A stretch of 32,951 bases of DNA from Ignavibacteriaceae bacterium (GCA_019638025.1 JAHBUO010000023.1:1-32951); one strand, 5' to 3'. Positions 23,795 through 32,787 are shown, numbered from the stretch's first letter. Program-made: numbers and translations. The notes: generated from the letters alone by a model not told the origin.

Positions 23795-25339
23795 TTACTT
23801 CATTAATACAAGTTTTTTTGTTGATAAGAATGAACCTGAGCGAAGTTCATAAAGATATATTCCACTTGCAAGTTCAGATGCATTAAACTCAACCGAATGT
23901 TTACCTGATGTTTTTACTTCGTTGATTAAAGTCGCAACTTCTTTGCCGAGTAAATCATAGACCTTTAACGATACAAATCCATTTGATGGAATTTGAAAAT
24001 CAATGGTAGTAGTAGGGTTAAATGGGTTTGGATAATTTTGAGCAAGAGAATAATCGATTACTCTTTCAACATCAACTTCAATTACATTGCTGTACTCATA
24101 TGAACCATCAAAGTCGACAATCTTTAATCTGTAAGAAATATTTCCTTCAACAAAATTCTTATCTGTAAAAGAATAAGATTGCTCGGTGGTACTAGTCCCC
24201 ACTGCTTTCACATAACCGATTTCAGTCCAAATTGAATTAGTATTTTTTTCAACAACAAATTGATTCGCATTCTTCTCAGTAGCTGTTTTCCAATTTAGCG
24301 TAACGTTTGTTCCTGAAACTGAAGCATTAAAAGATGAGAGTTCAACAGGCAATGGAGCAAGAGTTGTTGTCCACGATGCAATTCCATTGTTTGTTACAAC
24401 ATGGAACAGTGTAACAGAGCCATCACCGTTTTTCTTCACAGAGATATCTCCTGTGGCATTTCCGTTTGTATTGCTAACATTTCCTAAAGTATCAAAACCG
24501 TATAGGGTTGGGGTTGTTTCTGAATTGGTTACATCATAAAGAGCAAAAACTTTACCGTATGAAGCCGAATTTCTTCCGGTAATAGCAACAAATTTTCCAC
24601 CGTTATGTTCAAAATATGTTGATGTATGATAAGCTGTATGAACTGAATCATTAGGATATCCAAAAGCAAAAGAAGTAGAAAGTGGTGTGGCTAAAACTGT
24701 TCCATTTAACCCAACTTTTGTTAATGCTGTTCCGGCACCGTTAACCCAAATAAAATCTTTTCCGGTTTCTGTTCCGATACCACCTCGGGCAAGTCCGGCA
24801 ACAACTGTAATTGAATCACTCATCGTAAAGTTAGAACCATCAGTTGTAGTGAAGACATAAACTTTTGTGCTTCCACTTCCGCTGGCATAAATTTTTGTGT
24901 TTGCACCGGTTCCGACTACTTCGAAAGCATCTCCTGTTCGAGCTGAAACAACAAAAGACAATTTTGTTGGATTAGGATCTGCTTGATTTGCCCATCTGAA
25001 AATATACCACAAGCCTGCTCCGGTTGCTAGATTACAAGAATAAACAACTCCATCAGAAGTAACTCTCAATTTGCTGTATCTGAAGCTTTCAGTAATTGTT
25101 CCTTCTGACATACTGTCAACTAATGCACCTGTCTGAGAATTTAAAACATAAACTTTAATACCTCTAACAGAAGCAAGAAGATTTGTTGTGACAGGATTAT
25201 ACGCAACACTGTTATTGCTGTTAGAGGTTGCATCTAACCAGTGTTTTGTTGCAGAAACTTCCCAGTTTTTTACGAACTGAGCTTCCACAGTAATTGAGAA
25301 GATTATTAGTAAAGAAAATAAGAGTGCCAATTTTTTCAT
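23795..25339 (-). CDS. Secreted protein with T9SS sorting domain, function unknown
   Basis: A 514-aa exported protein. MKKLALLFSLLIIFSITVEAQ is a textbook signal peptide with cleavage after AEA-like residues. Residues about 25-325 show repeated beta-strand patterns with GT, VYVF and DGS turns, consistent with a beta-propeller of unassigned family. Residues about 330-425 resemble a fibronectin-type domain common before such tails (ELSSFNASVSGTNVTLNWKT, then YRLKIVDFDGSYEYSN). The last 84 residues, from 431, are a type A T9SS sorting domain starting SLAQNYPNPFNP and ending STKKLVLMK. A Shine-Dalgarno GAGGAT sits a few bases before the ATG, so it may be well expressed. It is a single-gene unit ended by the hairpin at 23756-23786. 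I do not recognise the N-terminal domain. Confidence 0.85.
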   Translation of the reverse strand: MKKLALLFSLLIIFSITVEAQFVKNWEVSATKHWLDATSNSNNSVAYNPVTTNLLASVRGIKVYVLNSQTGALVDSMSEGTITESFRYSKLRVTSDGVVYSCNLATGAGLWYIFRWANQADPNPTKLSFVVSARTGDAFEVVGTGANTKIYASGSGSTKVYVFTTTDGSNFTMSDSITVVAGLARGGIGTETGKDFIWVNGAGTALTKVGLNGTVLATPLSTSFAFGYPNDSVHTAYHTSTYFEHNGGKFVAITGRNSASYGKVFALYDVTNSETTPTLYGFDTLGNVSNTNGNATGDISVKKNGDGSVTLFHVVTNNGIASWTTTLAPLPVELSSFNASVSGTNVTLNWKTATEKNANQFVVEKNTNSIWTEIGYVKAVGTSTTEQSYSFTDKNFVEGNISYRLKIVDFDGSYEYSNVIEVDVERVIDYSLAQNYPNPFNPTTTIDFQIPSNGFVSLKVYDLLGKEVATLINEVKTSGKHSVEFNASELASGIYLYELRSGSFLSTKKLVLMK

Positions 25340-25444
25340 CGTATCCTCGCTGATTTGTTTTTAAATAAGTTCAAAGAATAAATTAACTAAAGAAAAATAC
25401 TTAATTTTCAATATCGTCCAACGTGTGAAATTCTATTAGTCTTT

Positions 25445-26215
25445 TTAGAATAAAAACATCCATAGGACATAATCAAGAATTAATATCATCGCTGCTGAAA
25501 GAACAAAGGAACGAATTGTGGCTAATCCAACTCCCTCAGCGCCACCTTCAGTTCTTAAACCGATGTGACATCCCAATAGCGATGTTACTGCACCAAAGAA
25601 TATCGTTTTAATTATACCGGCAAGAAAATCATAAAAGATAAAATATCTTTTTACTGATTGAAAAAAAACCGCTTCTGATACCCCTAGAAAATAATCGCTT
25701 ACAACATAAGCACCAATCACTGCAATCAGATTGGCAAAAATTACAATCAAAGGCATCATAATTACAGCTGCAACAAATCTGGGCATAGCTAAATATCGAA
25801 CCGGACTTATAGCCATACTCTCTAATGCATCAATTTGCTCTGTGACTTTCATTGTTCCGAGTTCAGCGGCAATAGATGCCCCAACTCTTCCTGCAATTAC
25901 TATCCCCGTTAGAACAGGACCAAGTTCAGTTATTATCGCTCTGCTTGTTGAAGCTCCTAAAAAGGAAAGAGGTGCAATTCCTTTAAGTTGATAAGCCGCT
26001 TGCCATGCAGCTACAGCACCTGTAAAAACAGCAATAATCAAAACTAAAGGAAGTGAATTAACCCCGATATGCTCCATCTGATATAAGACTAACTTGTGAT
26101 TTTTCGGAATCTTGGGAAGATTCTTAATAATTCCGTAAAGTAGAGTTGAAACTTGACCTATTTCTCTAAAAAGGTTTATTGTAATTGAGCCAAGCTTTTC
26201 GAAAAATCTTAACAA
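25445..26215 (-). CDS. mlaE: MlaE-family ABC transporter permease
   Basis: A 256-aa integral inner-membrane protein of the MlaE permease family, the membrane part of the MlaFEDB-type phospholipid or sterol transporters. The conserved block ITELGPVLTGIVIAGRVGASIAAELGTMKVTEQIDALESM (about 94-133) is diagnostic, with about five membrane segments. A start region of amphipathic helix precedes them. Normally mlaF (ATPase) and mlaD (MCE substrate-binding protein) lie directly downstream. Here the next minus-strand gene is a T9SS cargo protein, so the permease is separated from its partners. The 105-base gap to that gene suggests independent transcription. Confidence 0.92.
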   Translation of the reverse strand: MLRFFEKLGSITINLFREIGQVSTLLYGIIKNLPKIPKNHKLVLYQMEHIGVNSLPLVLIIAVFTGAVAAWQAAYQLKGIAPLSFLGASTSRAIITELGPVLTGIVIAGRVGASIAAELGTMKVTEQIDALESMAISPVRYLAMPRFVAAVIMMPLIVIFANLIAVIGAYVVSDYFLGVSEAVFFQSVKRYFIFYDFLAGIIKTIFFGAVTSLLGCHIGLRTEGGAEGVGLATIRSFVLSAAMILILDYVLWMFLF

Positions 26216-26276
26216 ACTAAATCCTAATTGTGTTGTCCAAAAATAGTAAGAAAAGTTTTATTAATTCAATAAAGAT

Positions 26277-27086
26277 TTATTGTTGATGTCTTCCAAACAT
26301 AAACAATAAAGGTCTTTCAAGTCTATCAGCCCAAGCTTTTTCAGTATGAATTGCGCCCGGGTCGTAAAAATAGTCAATATCTTCTCCTATGATATAGCCT
26401 TTGGAAGTTAGGATAGAGAACATTCTCTGTGCATCACGTTTGCCGTCATCTCCGCTATCGATATAGATTTTTACGTGTTTTTTGAGTCCCTCATATTTTT
26501 CAATCATTTTGAAAATTTTGTTATTATCGAAATAGAAGGCACTTGATAAACAAGCCGCTTTGGAAAAAATACTTGGGTAATTCCAAATCATCATTAATGA
26601 GATTAACCCACCAAGAGATGAGCCCATAATTGCAGTATTCTCGCGGTCGGGAAGAGTTCTATAATTGGAGTCTATAAATTGTTTAAGTTCGGTTGAAATA
26701 TATTTTAAGTAATGATTTCCCTTTATTGTATCGCTATATTCTTCAAGTCTGTCGGGTGAGTTATAAATACCTACAACTATTATTTCATTAAGTAGATTTG
26801 CTTTAATTAATTTATTAACCGTCTCATCAACTCTCCAATCAACACCGACATAAGCTGTATTCGGATCCATAATATTTTGCCCATCGTGCATATACAAAAC
26901 CGGAAAATGTTTTGACCGATCAGTTTTATAAGAAGGGGGAAGAAGTACAATAATGTCACGTTTATAACTTAAGTGAGGATATGAGTGTCCTCGATGATAA
27001 ACAACATCACCGATTATTTTATCTCTACCGGGTCTTGCAGAAATTTTATTTCTTGAGTATCTCGTTTTCTTTAACGGGTCGTTCAT
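26277..27086 (-). CDS. Alpha/beta-hydrolase esterase (putative esterase D/Fes-like family)
   Basis: A 269-aa serine hydrolase of the PF00756 esterase family. The nucleophile elbow is GSSLGG at 155-160 with S157. A catalytic His is likely H247 in PGAIHTEKAW, and an acidic partner lies in SGDDGKRDA (211-219). PVLYMHDGQN at 62-71 forms the oxyanion region, a strong marker of this family. There is no signal peptide, so it is probably cytosolic; relatives hydrolyse siderophore esters, acetylated sugars or S-formylglutathione. The N-terminal 45 residues are basic. No neighbour indicates a substrate. It is separated by 61 bases from mlaE and diverges from the next gene. Confidence 0.83.
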   Translation of the reverse strand: MNDPLKKTRYSRNKISARPGRDKIIGDVVYHRGHSYPHLSYKRDIIVLLPPSYKTDRSKHFPVLYMHDGQNIMDPNTAYVGVDWRVDETVNKLIKANLLNEIIVVGIYNSPDRLEEYSDTIKGNHYLKYISTELKQFIDSNYRTLPDRENTAIMGSSLGGLISLMMIWNYPSIFSKAACLSSAFYFDNNKIFKMIEKYEGLKKHVKIYIDSGDDGKRDAQRMFSILTSKGYIIGEDIDYFYDPGAIHTEKAWADRLERPLLFMFGRHQQ

Positions 27087-27211
27087 AAAAATATTAATTA
27101 ATTATTATAGCTTTTAATTTGTTGACCGTTTAATTTATTCTATTATTTGGAAAATTAAAAACGATTGACTTAAAATTTGTATTTTTCATTCATCAACAAT
27201 TTAGAATTTAA

Positions 27212-27973
27212 ATGAATAAATCAATTATACTCTGGCTCTCGGCATTTTTTATAACACTCTTAGTAGGTTATGCCGAAAATGTTACAGATTCCGAGTTTCC
27301 GATTAGCGGCTCCATCGGTATTAATGGGAAAAAGGTATCTTACTACTTTGAACGTGTTCAGAGAGACAGTAGTGATTATCAGATAATAATCAAAACTGAT
27401 CAAGATTCGATTAGTGGTGTAATACTTTACACAAAAGATCAAAACTTCACTTATGTTGATACTTCTTATTTAAAGAATGATGGGACATATTTTATTGGAG
27501 CGATTCCGTTCCCGGGAGTTTTGGAAAAATGTCACTTCAGAGTTGAGCTAATTTATAAGAATGAAACTTACATTATCCCTACTAATGAGGGGACTGAAAT
27601 ATTATTTTATGGAAAAGTGCCGACAGCAATGAAGGTACTCAATTTTATTGTCTTCTTTGTTGGATTATTGCTCTCATCAAGAACGGGATTAGAATATTTT
27701 AACCCAAAACCACATACCAAGAAATTAGCTTTATTCACAATTATTCCGTTTGCCTTATTGCTCTTTTTTGTTTCGCCTGTCTATAAAACGTTTGAGTTAA
27801 ATCTTGTTGGAAGTGAATTAGGTCGTCCTCAAGATATGTTTACTATTGATGTGATTAGCTATTTCGTTGTGTGGACTTTGGGGAGTGTGTTAATCTTCAA
27901 TGTAAAAAACGGAAAACTCTATGGGTTAATTTCTTCGATAATAACAATAATTCTAATCTTGATACTGAAGTGA
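27212..27973 (+). CDS. Membrane protein of unknown function
   Basis: A 253-aa protein I do not recognise. The first 20 residues are a signal peptide or membrane anchor. Residues about 25-130 form a beta-rich domain outside the inner membrane. Four membrane segments follow: about 138-155, 168-188, 210-227 and 234-252. There are no catalytic motifs. The arrangement (exported domain followed by membrane helices) resembles many small envelope proteins of Bacteroidota and Chlorobiota. It converges with the HisN-type gene, with five bases between the two stops, and diverges from the esterase gene with a 125-base gap that must hold both promoters. Confidence 0.7.
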   Translation: MNKSIILWLSAFFITLLVGYAENVTDSEFPISGSIGINGKKVSYYFERVQRDSSDYQIIIKTDQDSISGVILYTKDQNFTYVDTSYLKNDGTYFIGAIPFPGVLEKCHFRVELIYKNETYIIPTNEGTEILFYGKVPTAMKVLNFIVFFVGLLLSSRTGLEYFNPKPHTKKLALFTIIPFALLLFFVSPVYKTFELNLVGSELGRPQDMFTIDVISYFVVWTLGSVLIFNVKNGKLYGLISSIITIILILILK

Positions 27974-27978
27974 GTATT

Positions 27979-28734
27979 TTAGTTATTTAACATCTCTATT
28001 ACATAAGCATGCAATTCAGGAATTGCAGCTATAATTGAGTCGCCGCTTTCTGCCGGATTCCCTTTATAATCAGTAATGATACCCCCGGCACCGTTGATAA
28101 TAGGGATTAGAGCCATTGTATCCCACAAGCTCATTATTGGGTCAATCATAATGTCAGCATATCCTGTGGCCAGAAGATAGTATCCGTAACAATCTCCCCA
28201 ATTTCTGTAAAGCTTTACTCGGCGTAAGAGTGAGTTGAACTTATTTATATCTTGATATTTTGCAATGTTAAAATGGTCGGTTGTTAGTAGGGTTGATTCT
28301 TCTATAGATGTAGTGTGCCTAACACTTACTTTTTCTCCGTTTAATAGAGTTTCTATGTTATCGCCTATAAGAAACTCTCTCAATATAGGTTGATTGAATG
28401 CGCCAAGAATCGGTTTGGATTTATATGTAAGAGCAATTAAAGTTCCGAAAGTTACAGCCCCTGAAATAAAACTTTTAGTCCCGTCAATTGGGTCAATTAT
28501 CCATTGATAGTCTGCATCGGGATTGAGAATCCCAAATTCTTCACCGATAATTCCGTGTTCAGGAAATTCTTTTGAAATTAATTCGCGAATTACTTCTTCT
28601 CCCTTTTTATCGGCGATGGTGACAGGGGAATCATCTGCTTTGGTATCAATACTTATCGCTTTTCTAAAATACTCTCGAATTATTTTTTCACTCGATTCGG
28701 CTAAAAGTTTTGTAAAAGACTTAAACTCTTTCAT
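27979..28734 (-). CDS. hisN: Histidinol-phosphatase, inositol-monophosphatase family (HisN-like)
   Basis: A 251-aa Mg-dependent phosphatase of the IMPase fold. Metal ligands are E65 in IGEE, D81 and D84 in DPIDGTKSF, and D205 in LWDTMAL. The GDCYGYYLLATGYADIMID stretch (180-198) is typical of HisN, where the motif GDCYGYxLVAxGrAD occurs, rather than of SuhB. HisN dephosphorylates histidinol phosphate in histidine synthesis. No other his gene is in the window. It is the last gene of a minus-strand run and its ATG directly abuts the stop of the GT4 gene. An inositol- or other sugar-phosphatase role remains possible because the upstream neighbour is a glycosyltransferase. Confidence 0.8.
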   Translation of the reverse strand: MKEFKSFTKLLAESSEKIIREYFRKAISIDTKADDSPVTIADKKGEEVIRELISKEFPEHGIIGEEFGILNPDADYQWIIDPIDGTKSFISGAVTFGTLIALTYKSKPILGAFNQPILREFLIGDNIETLLNGEKVSVRHTTSIEESTLLTTDHFNIAKYQDINKFNSLLRRVKLYRNWGDCYGYYLLATGYADIMIDPIMSLWDTMALIPIINGAGGIITDYKGNPAESGDSIIAAIPELHAYVIEMLNN

Positions 28735-29847
28735 TTAAAATTCCTTCGAAAGAAAATCATGATAATGTCTAATCAGTTGTTTTGTAATCGAATTCATTTC
28801 GAAATTATTTATTACTTTTTCTCTGGCTGATTTGCCAAGTCTCACTCTCAACGATTCATCATCGATTAACATTGAAATTTTTTCTGCTAAATCTGTTACA
28901 TTCTTATTCTCAAAAAATAATCCATTCACATTGTCGTCAATAATATCAAGCACTCCGTCAGATTTAGTTGCTACTGCAGGGAGTTCAACCGCCATTGCTT
29001 CAACTAAAGCCATCCCGAAAGCTTCTGCATGTGAAGGAAAAACAAAAATATTCATCGCTGATAAAATATCCGGTATGTCTTTTCTATATCCGGTAAAAAT
29101 AATATTATTAAAGTTTTTACCGAGACTAATTACCCGATTGGCATAATCATCTTCGCTAATAGTGGCTTCACCTACAATTAGAAATTTTAGGTTACTATAC
29201 TTTTTGTTTAAAATTTCTACAGCTGAAATAAAATCAAGATGACCTTTGCCGGGACTGAATCGTCCGGTAATTCCAATGACGATTTCATCTGTTCCAATTT
29301 CAAATTCTTTGCGAATTCTTTTAGTTGACTCCGCGTTTGACTTGAATTTTTGTGTGTCAATACCATCATATAAAATATCAATCTTACTTACATCAATGGG
29401 ACAAGTATCGATTAAATTTTGCTTAATTACTTTGCTGATTGCAAATGTTTTTGTAATTCTGGAATAAACATAGCTATGTAAGAAATCTTTCTTCACAATA
29501 AAAGAACCGACATGTTTTGTTAAAAAAAGGGGAATTTCCCTTTTGACCAAGTTTAATGCGGGTGTAAGAATCCATAAATCTTTTGATGCATGAGTATGGA
29601 TTGCATTATATTTATTTTCTTCGATTAACTTTTTAACTTTAAAAATCTTAATTGGATGAAAATAACTTTTTGCTTTAATGCAATAAGTATTGATTGAGAG
29701 TTGTTTTGCCTCGTTATGAAGCTTTGATAAAGGGAAGCAAAGTAAATCGACTTCAATATTATTTTTCTTCAGCTCAAGAAGCTGAGTGAGAGTGTACATC
29801 TCCATTCCACCCCAACTTCTAGACAAACATGAAAAAAGGATTTTCAT
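28735..29847 (-). CDS. GT4 glycosyltransferase
   Basis: A 370-aa GT-B fold transferase. The N-terminal half starts MKILFSCLSRSWGGMEMYTLTQ, with the glycine-rich acceptor loop of GT4 enzymes. The C-terminal half has GRFSPGKGHLDFI at 195-207 and the donor-binding EX7E motif in PSHAEAFGMALVEAMA (E275 and E283). It likely uses a UDP- or GDP-sugar on the inner face of the membrane to build a polysaccharide, lipid-linked glycan or glycolipid. It lies nine bases after the SpoIID-domain gene and abuts hisN. There are no other polysaccharide genes nearby on this strand, so acceptor and sugar are unknown. Confidence 0.88.
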   Translation of the reverse strand: MKILFSCLSRSWGGMEMYTLTQLLELKKNNIEVDLLCFPLSKLHNEAKQLSINTYCIKAKSYFHPIKIFKVKKLIEENKYNAIHTHASKDLWILTPALNLVKREIPLFLTKHVGSFIVKKDFLHSYVYSRITKTFAISKVIKQNLIDTCPIDVSKIDILYDGIDTQKFKSNAESTKRIRKEFEIGTDEIVIGITGRFSPGKGHLDFISAVEILNKKYSNLKFLIVGEATISEDDYANRVISLGKNFNNIIFTGYRKDIPDILSAMNIFVFPSHAEAFGMALVEAMAVELPAVATKSDGVLDIIDDNVNGLFFENKNVTDLAEKISMLIDDESLRVRLGKSAREKVINNFEMNSITKQLIRHYHDFLSKEF

Positions 29848-29856
29848 AAAAAATTA

Positions 29857-31200
29857 TTAATATATTTTTTTCATTACGGCATTTTTGTAGTAGTGAAGAA
29901 GAATTTCATCAAAACGGTATCCCATTGCAGCCATAACTGCCGCACCGATTTGACAAAGTCCTGCACCATGTCCCCAACCTGCACCGTGTAAAATGAATCC
30001 CGTTGGAGTTTCGCTTTGAGAATCCGTCTGTTTTTCAAATATTATTGCTGAGCTGTAGAGATGAGTTTTAGATAAAGCTCTTCTGATTTCAAGTTCTTTT
30101 CCAATTGTTATTGATTTCTTCGTTCCTACAATTTTAAGTTTAATCAATCGAGCTGATGCACCTCGCTCAATCGGAATAAAATCGAGGATTTCACCCAAAT
30201 CTACTCCTAATTTGGAATTAAGAAGTTCAGAGATTTCTTTTTGGGAATAAGTTACTTTCCATCGGTAAAAGTCAGTTGTTTCTTGATCATAATCTAAAAG
30301 AATTTGGGATAAAATTATTTTATCGGTTGTATTACAGAATGAAGGCGGATTTCCCTTAATCCATTTCTCCGCATTTTTCTCTTTACTGAAATCAAAATTA
30401 TAACCATCAGGTTCATATTTATAATCGATGACAGGGATTAAGTATGGATAATGAATCGGTTCCCACAAGTTTTCGAAATACTCTGAAATACCGCCGCACG
30501 ATTTCGAAAAGCGAGTGTCACAGATATTATCATCGAACATTAAAACTAATCCATGAGTCTCTTGAACAGCTTGTTTAGATATTTCAGTAAAAATCTTAGT
30601 TATTCCCTGATAACGTTGGCAATGGTCATCGGCGCAAACATCAAATAAATTGTGGTCTTCTCTGTCATACCATCTCAATATTTCATCCTCAGTATTTATT
30701 TGTGGATGTATTTCCTTATTTGATGATTGTAAAATTTTTGCTTTTTCTATTTGTGCGAACGTCCAACTTCTTGAGATTACAGCATGAGCTTTTAATAAAT
30801 CTAAAGTGGACTTAGAACTCATCTCTGAAGAGATTACGCTCATCAGATATTCTTCGGCTTTTACTAAATTGATTGCAGTAATTTTTGAACCGTCAATTAC
30901 CAACTTGAGTGAACCTTTAAAACTCTGCTTCTCGTACCTTTCCCAATGAAACTTCACACCAATCATTACATCTTTAAGTGTAAAGAACTCTGTCTCCGGT
31001 TCGTTTGGCTGAATAATAACTTCATCAATAAATGCTAATTTTTTACCATTACCTGAAATAATAATCTTGTTTTCTTTTAATTCGGCATTAAATACACCAC
31101 TAAACAAATCAGTTTGTCCGCTAAGGATGAAGTCACCGTTTAACTCAAATCTAATTTTGGGAGCCGATAAAATACCGACACGAAGGATAGGCTCTTGCAT
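29857..31200 (-). CDS. SpoIID/LytB-domain protein (putative peptidoglycan lytic enzyme)
   Basis: A 447-aa protein of the SpoIID/LytB/amidase-enhancer family. The core starts with LVKAEEYLMSVISSEMSSKSTLDLLKAHAVISRSW (about 112-146), where E126 corresponds to the catalytic Glu of SpoIID lytic transglycosylases. It ends with HGAGWGHGAGLCQIGAAVMAAMGYRFDEILLHYY, the family signature GxGHGxGLsQxGAxxMA. An insert with CADDHCQRYQG and SKSCGG holds several Cys and His residues, as in other Bacteroidota members. I see no signal peptide in MQEPILRVGILSAP or at any in-frame upstream start, which is odd for a peptidoglycan enzyme. It is the first gene of the run with GT4 and hisN. Non-sporulating bacteria carry such proteins; their role there is not well defined. 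Confidence 0.86.
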   Translation of the reverse strand: MQEPILRVGILSAPKIRFELNGDFILSGQTDLFSGVFNAELKENKIIISGNGKKLAFIDEVIIQPNEPETEFFTLKDVMIGVKFHWERYEKQSFKGSLKLVIDGSKITAINLVKAEEYLMSVISSEMSSKSTLDLLKAHAVISRSWTFAQIEKAKILQSSNKEIHPQINTEDEILRWYDREDHNLFDVCADDHCQRYQGITKIFTEISKQAVQETHGLVLMFDDNICDTRFSKSCGGISEYFENLWEPIHYPYLIPVIDYKYEPDGYNFDFSKEKNAEKWIKGNPPSFCNTTDKIILSQILLDYDQETTDFYRWKVTYSQKEISELLNSKLGVDLGEILDFIPIERGASARLIKLKIVGTKKSITIGKELEIRRALSKTHLYSSAIIFEKQTDSQSETPTGFILHGAGWGHGAGLCQIGAAVMAAMGYRFDEILLHYYKNAVMKKIY

Positions 31201-31294
31201 GTATAACTCAAACTAGTTTAATATGAAAAATTTTACTTATATCAAAGTTACAAAACAGAAGCGAAAAGTTCATGGTATATTATTACGATTATTT

Positions 31295-31321
31295 TTAACT
31301 TGTACACTTTGCAAAAGTTAA
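31295..31321. promoter_or_regulatory. Palindrome upstream of arginase (possible operator)
   Basis: TTAACTT (31295-31301) and AAGTTAA (31315-31321) are perfect inverted 7-base arms with a 13-base centre, ending 19 bases before the arginase ATG. The size would suit a dimeric regulator. Being A/T-rich, it could also arise by chance. Confidence 0.3.
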
Positions 31322-31340
31322 CTCATTTAAAAGAGGATTA

Positions 31341-32264
31341 ATGAAATCGGTTTTATCAAAAACTGTTGAGATAATTGGATTCCCAATGGATTTAGGTTCG
31401 GGAAGGCGTGGAGTTGATATGGGTCCCTCCGCTTTAAGAATTGCTCATCTTTCAGAAAAGCTTGAAGCTCTTGGCTATAAAGTAGTTGATCAAGGAGATA
31501 TTTCAATTCAAATCATCGAAAAGCAAAAAGTCGGAAATACTAAACTCAAGTACCTAAAAGAAATACTGAAGACAAACGAAATTCTTGCTAAACGAGTAAA
31601 TAAAATATTAGACAATAATAATTTTCCCCTTATTTTAGGCGGCGATCACTCAATGGCAATAGGTACAATTGCGGGAATTGCAAATCACTGCAAACAAAAT
31701 AATAAAAGGCTTGGTGTCATCTGGATTGATGCTCATGCTGATATGAATACACCTGAGACAACTCCTTCAGGAAATATTCACGGAATGCCCCTTGCTATTG
31801 CTCTCGGACTTGGCGATGAGCGTTTAACAAATTTGTTTAGTTTCTCACCAAAAGTGGACCCCAAAAATGTTGTGATTATCGGAGCAAGAAGTATCGATTT
31901 GTTCGAGCGAAATAATATTAAAGACTTAAATGTTCAAGTATATACAATGACAGATGTTGATAAAATTGGGATTCATCGAATAATATCAAGGGTGTTAAAA
32001 CAATTCAAATCAGATGTTGACCATATTCATGTCAGTTTTGACGTTGATAGTGTTGAACCAACTGTGGTTCCCGGTGTCGGGACTCCTGTTCCTGGAGGAT
32101 TGAGTTATCGTGAAGCTCATCTCTTAATGGAAACGATTGCAGATTGCGGATGTATGTCTTCTTTAGAAATAACAGAAGTAAATCCGATATTAGATAATAA
32201 AAACTCAACTGCAGAATTTACTGTTGAATTGGTTGCGTCAAGTATGGGGCAAAGGATTTTATAA
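31341..32264 (+). CDS. rocF: Arginase
   Basis: A 307-aa ureohydrolase, the usual length of bacterial arginases. It hydrolyses arginine to ornithine and urea in the cytosol. Manganese ligands are all present: H103 in GGDHS, D130, H132 and D134 in WIDAHAD, and D234 and D236 in SFDVDSVEP. The N-terminal IIGFPMDLGSGRRGVDMGPSALR and SGNIHGMPLA (143-152) are arginase rather than agmatinase features, and E279 in ITEVNP matches the arginine-specific Glu. An AGAGG-like ribosome site (AGAGG at about 31332) lies shortly before the ATG. It is followed after five bases by a membrane-protein gene. No urease or proline-pathway gene is in view. Confidence 0.93.
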   Translation: MKSVLSKTVEIIGFPMDLGSGRRGVDMGPSALRIAHLSEKLEALGYKVVDQGDISIQIIEKQKVGNTKLKYLKEILKTNEILAKRVNKILDNNNFPLILGGDHSMAIGTIAGIANHCKQNNKRLGVIWIDAHADMNTPETTPSGNIHGMPLAIALGLGDERLTNLFSFSPKVDPKNVVIIGARSIDLFERNNIKDLNVQVYTMTDVDKIGIHRIISRVLKQFKSDVDHIHVSFDVDSVEPTVVPGVGTPVPGGLSYREAHLLMETIADCGCMSSLEITEVNPILDNKNSTAEFTVELVASSMGQRIL

Positions 32265-32269
32265 CTGAA

Positions 32270-32785
32270 ATGAATTTAACCAGAAGTTTCATATTGTATT
32301 CATTATTATTTTTAGTTCTTCCATTGGTATTAAAAGTTTTCGGTTTTATTAGTATAAGCTATTCGGCTCTCTTTTCTTTTGTGTTTTTGTTGGTTGGTTT
32401 AGGATTAACATATATCAACTTTGGAACCGATAAAAATTTGTGGTTGTTCTTCGGGACTCAGTTATTTTTTCTTGGAATATTTATATCTATCCCTGAAAAA
32501 TTTTTATTACAAAACCTCGAGGCTTATTATTTCCCCGCGATTATTCTCTCTGTCAGCTTTGGACTTTTAATTGTTTATTTGAACAATCGAAATAAGAAAG
32601 TATTAATTGGAGTTCTCGTCGGTTTACTTTTAAGTATTATTTTTTCATACAGCAATAGTGGATTCCGTTTTGATAACTTTATCGGAACATTTGCAGAAAT
32701 GCTTGATGAATATTGGGTGGTATTATTATTATCGGGTTTAGCCTTATCAATTTATCTCTTCGATAAACGCAAAGCTAAACCCTAA
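32270..32785 (+). CDS. Small polytopic membrane protein, function unknown
   Basis: A 171-aa protein of about six membrane segments: roughly 8-25, 27-48, 57-74, 85-105, 111-127 and 148-164. There are no charged active-site motifs that I recognise. It ends in the basic tail DKRKAKP, which places the C-terminus in the cytosol by the positive-inside rule. It starts five bases after the arginase stop and could be cotranscribed with it, but a role in arginine or urea transport is speculation. It converges on the minus-strand partial gene with two bases between stops. Confidence 0.7.
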   Translation: MNLTRSFILYSLLFLVLPLVLKVFGFISISYSALFSFVFLLVGLGLTYINFGTDKNLWLFFGTQLFFLGIFISIPEKFLLQNLEAYYFPAIILSVSFGLLIVYLNNRNKKVLIGVLVGLLLSIIFSYSNSGFRFDNFIGTFAEMLDEYWVVLLLSGLALSIYLFDKRKAKP

Positions 32786-32787
32786 AA

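Noticed and set aside
26267..26282. CAATAAA-GA-TTTATTG hairpin at the end of the esterase gene.
   Set aside because: Made only of A/T pairs with a two-base loop apart from one C-G; too weak to call a terminator.
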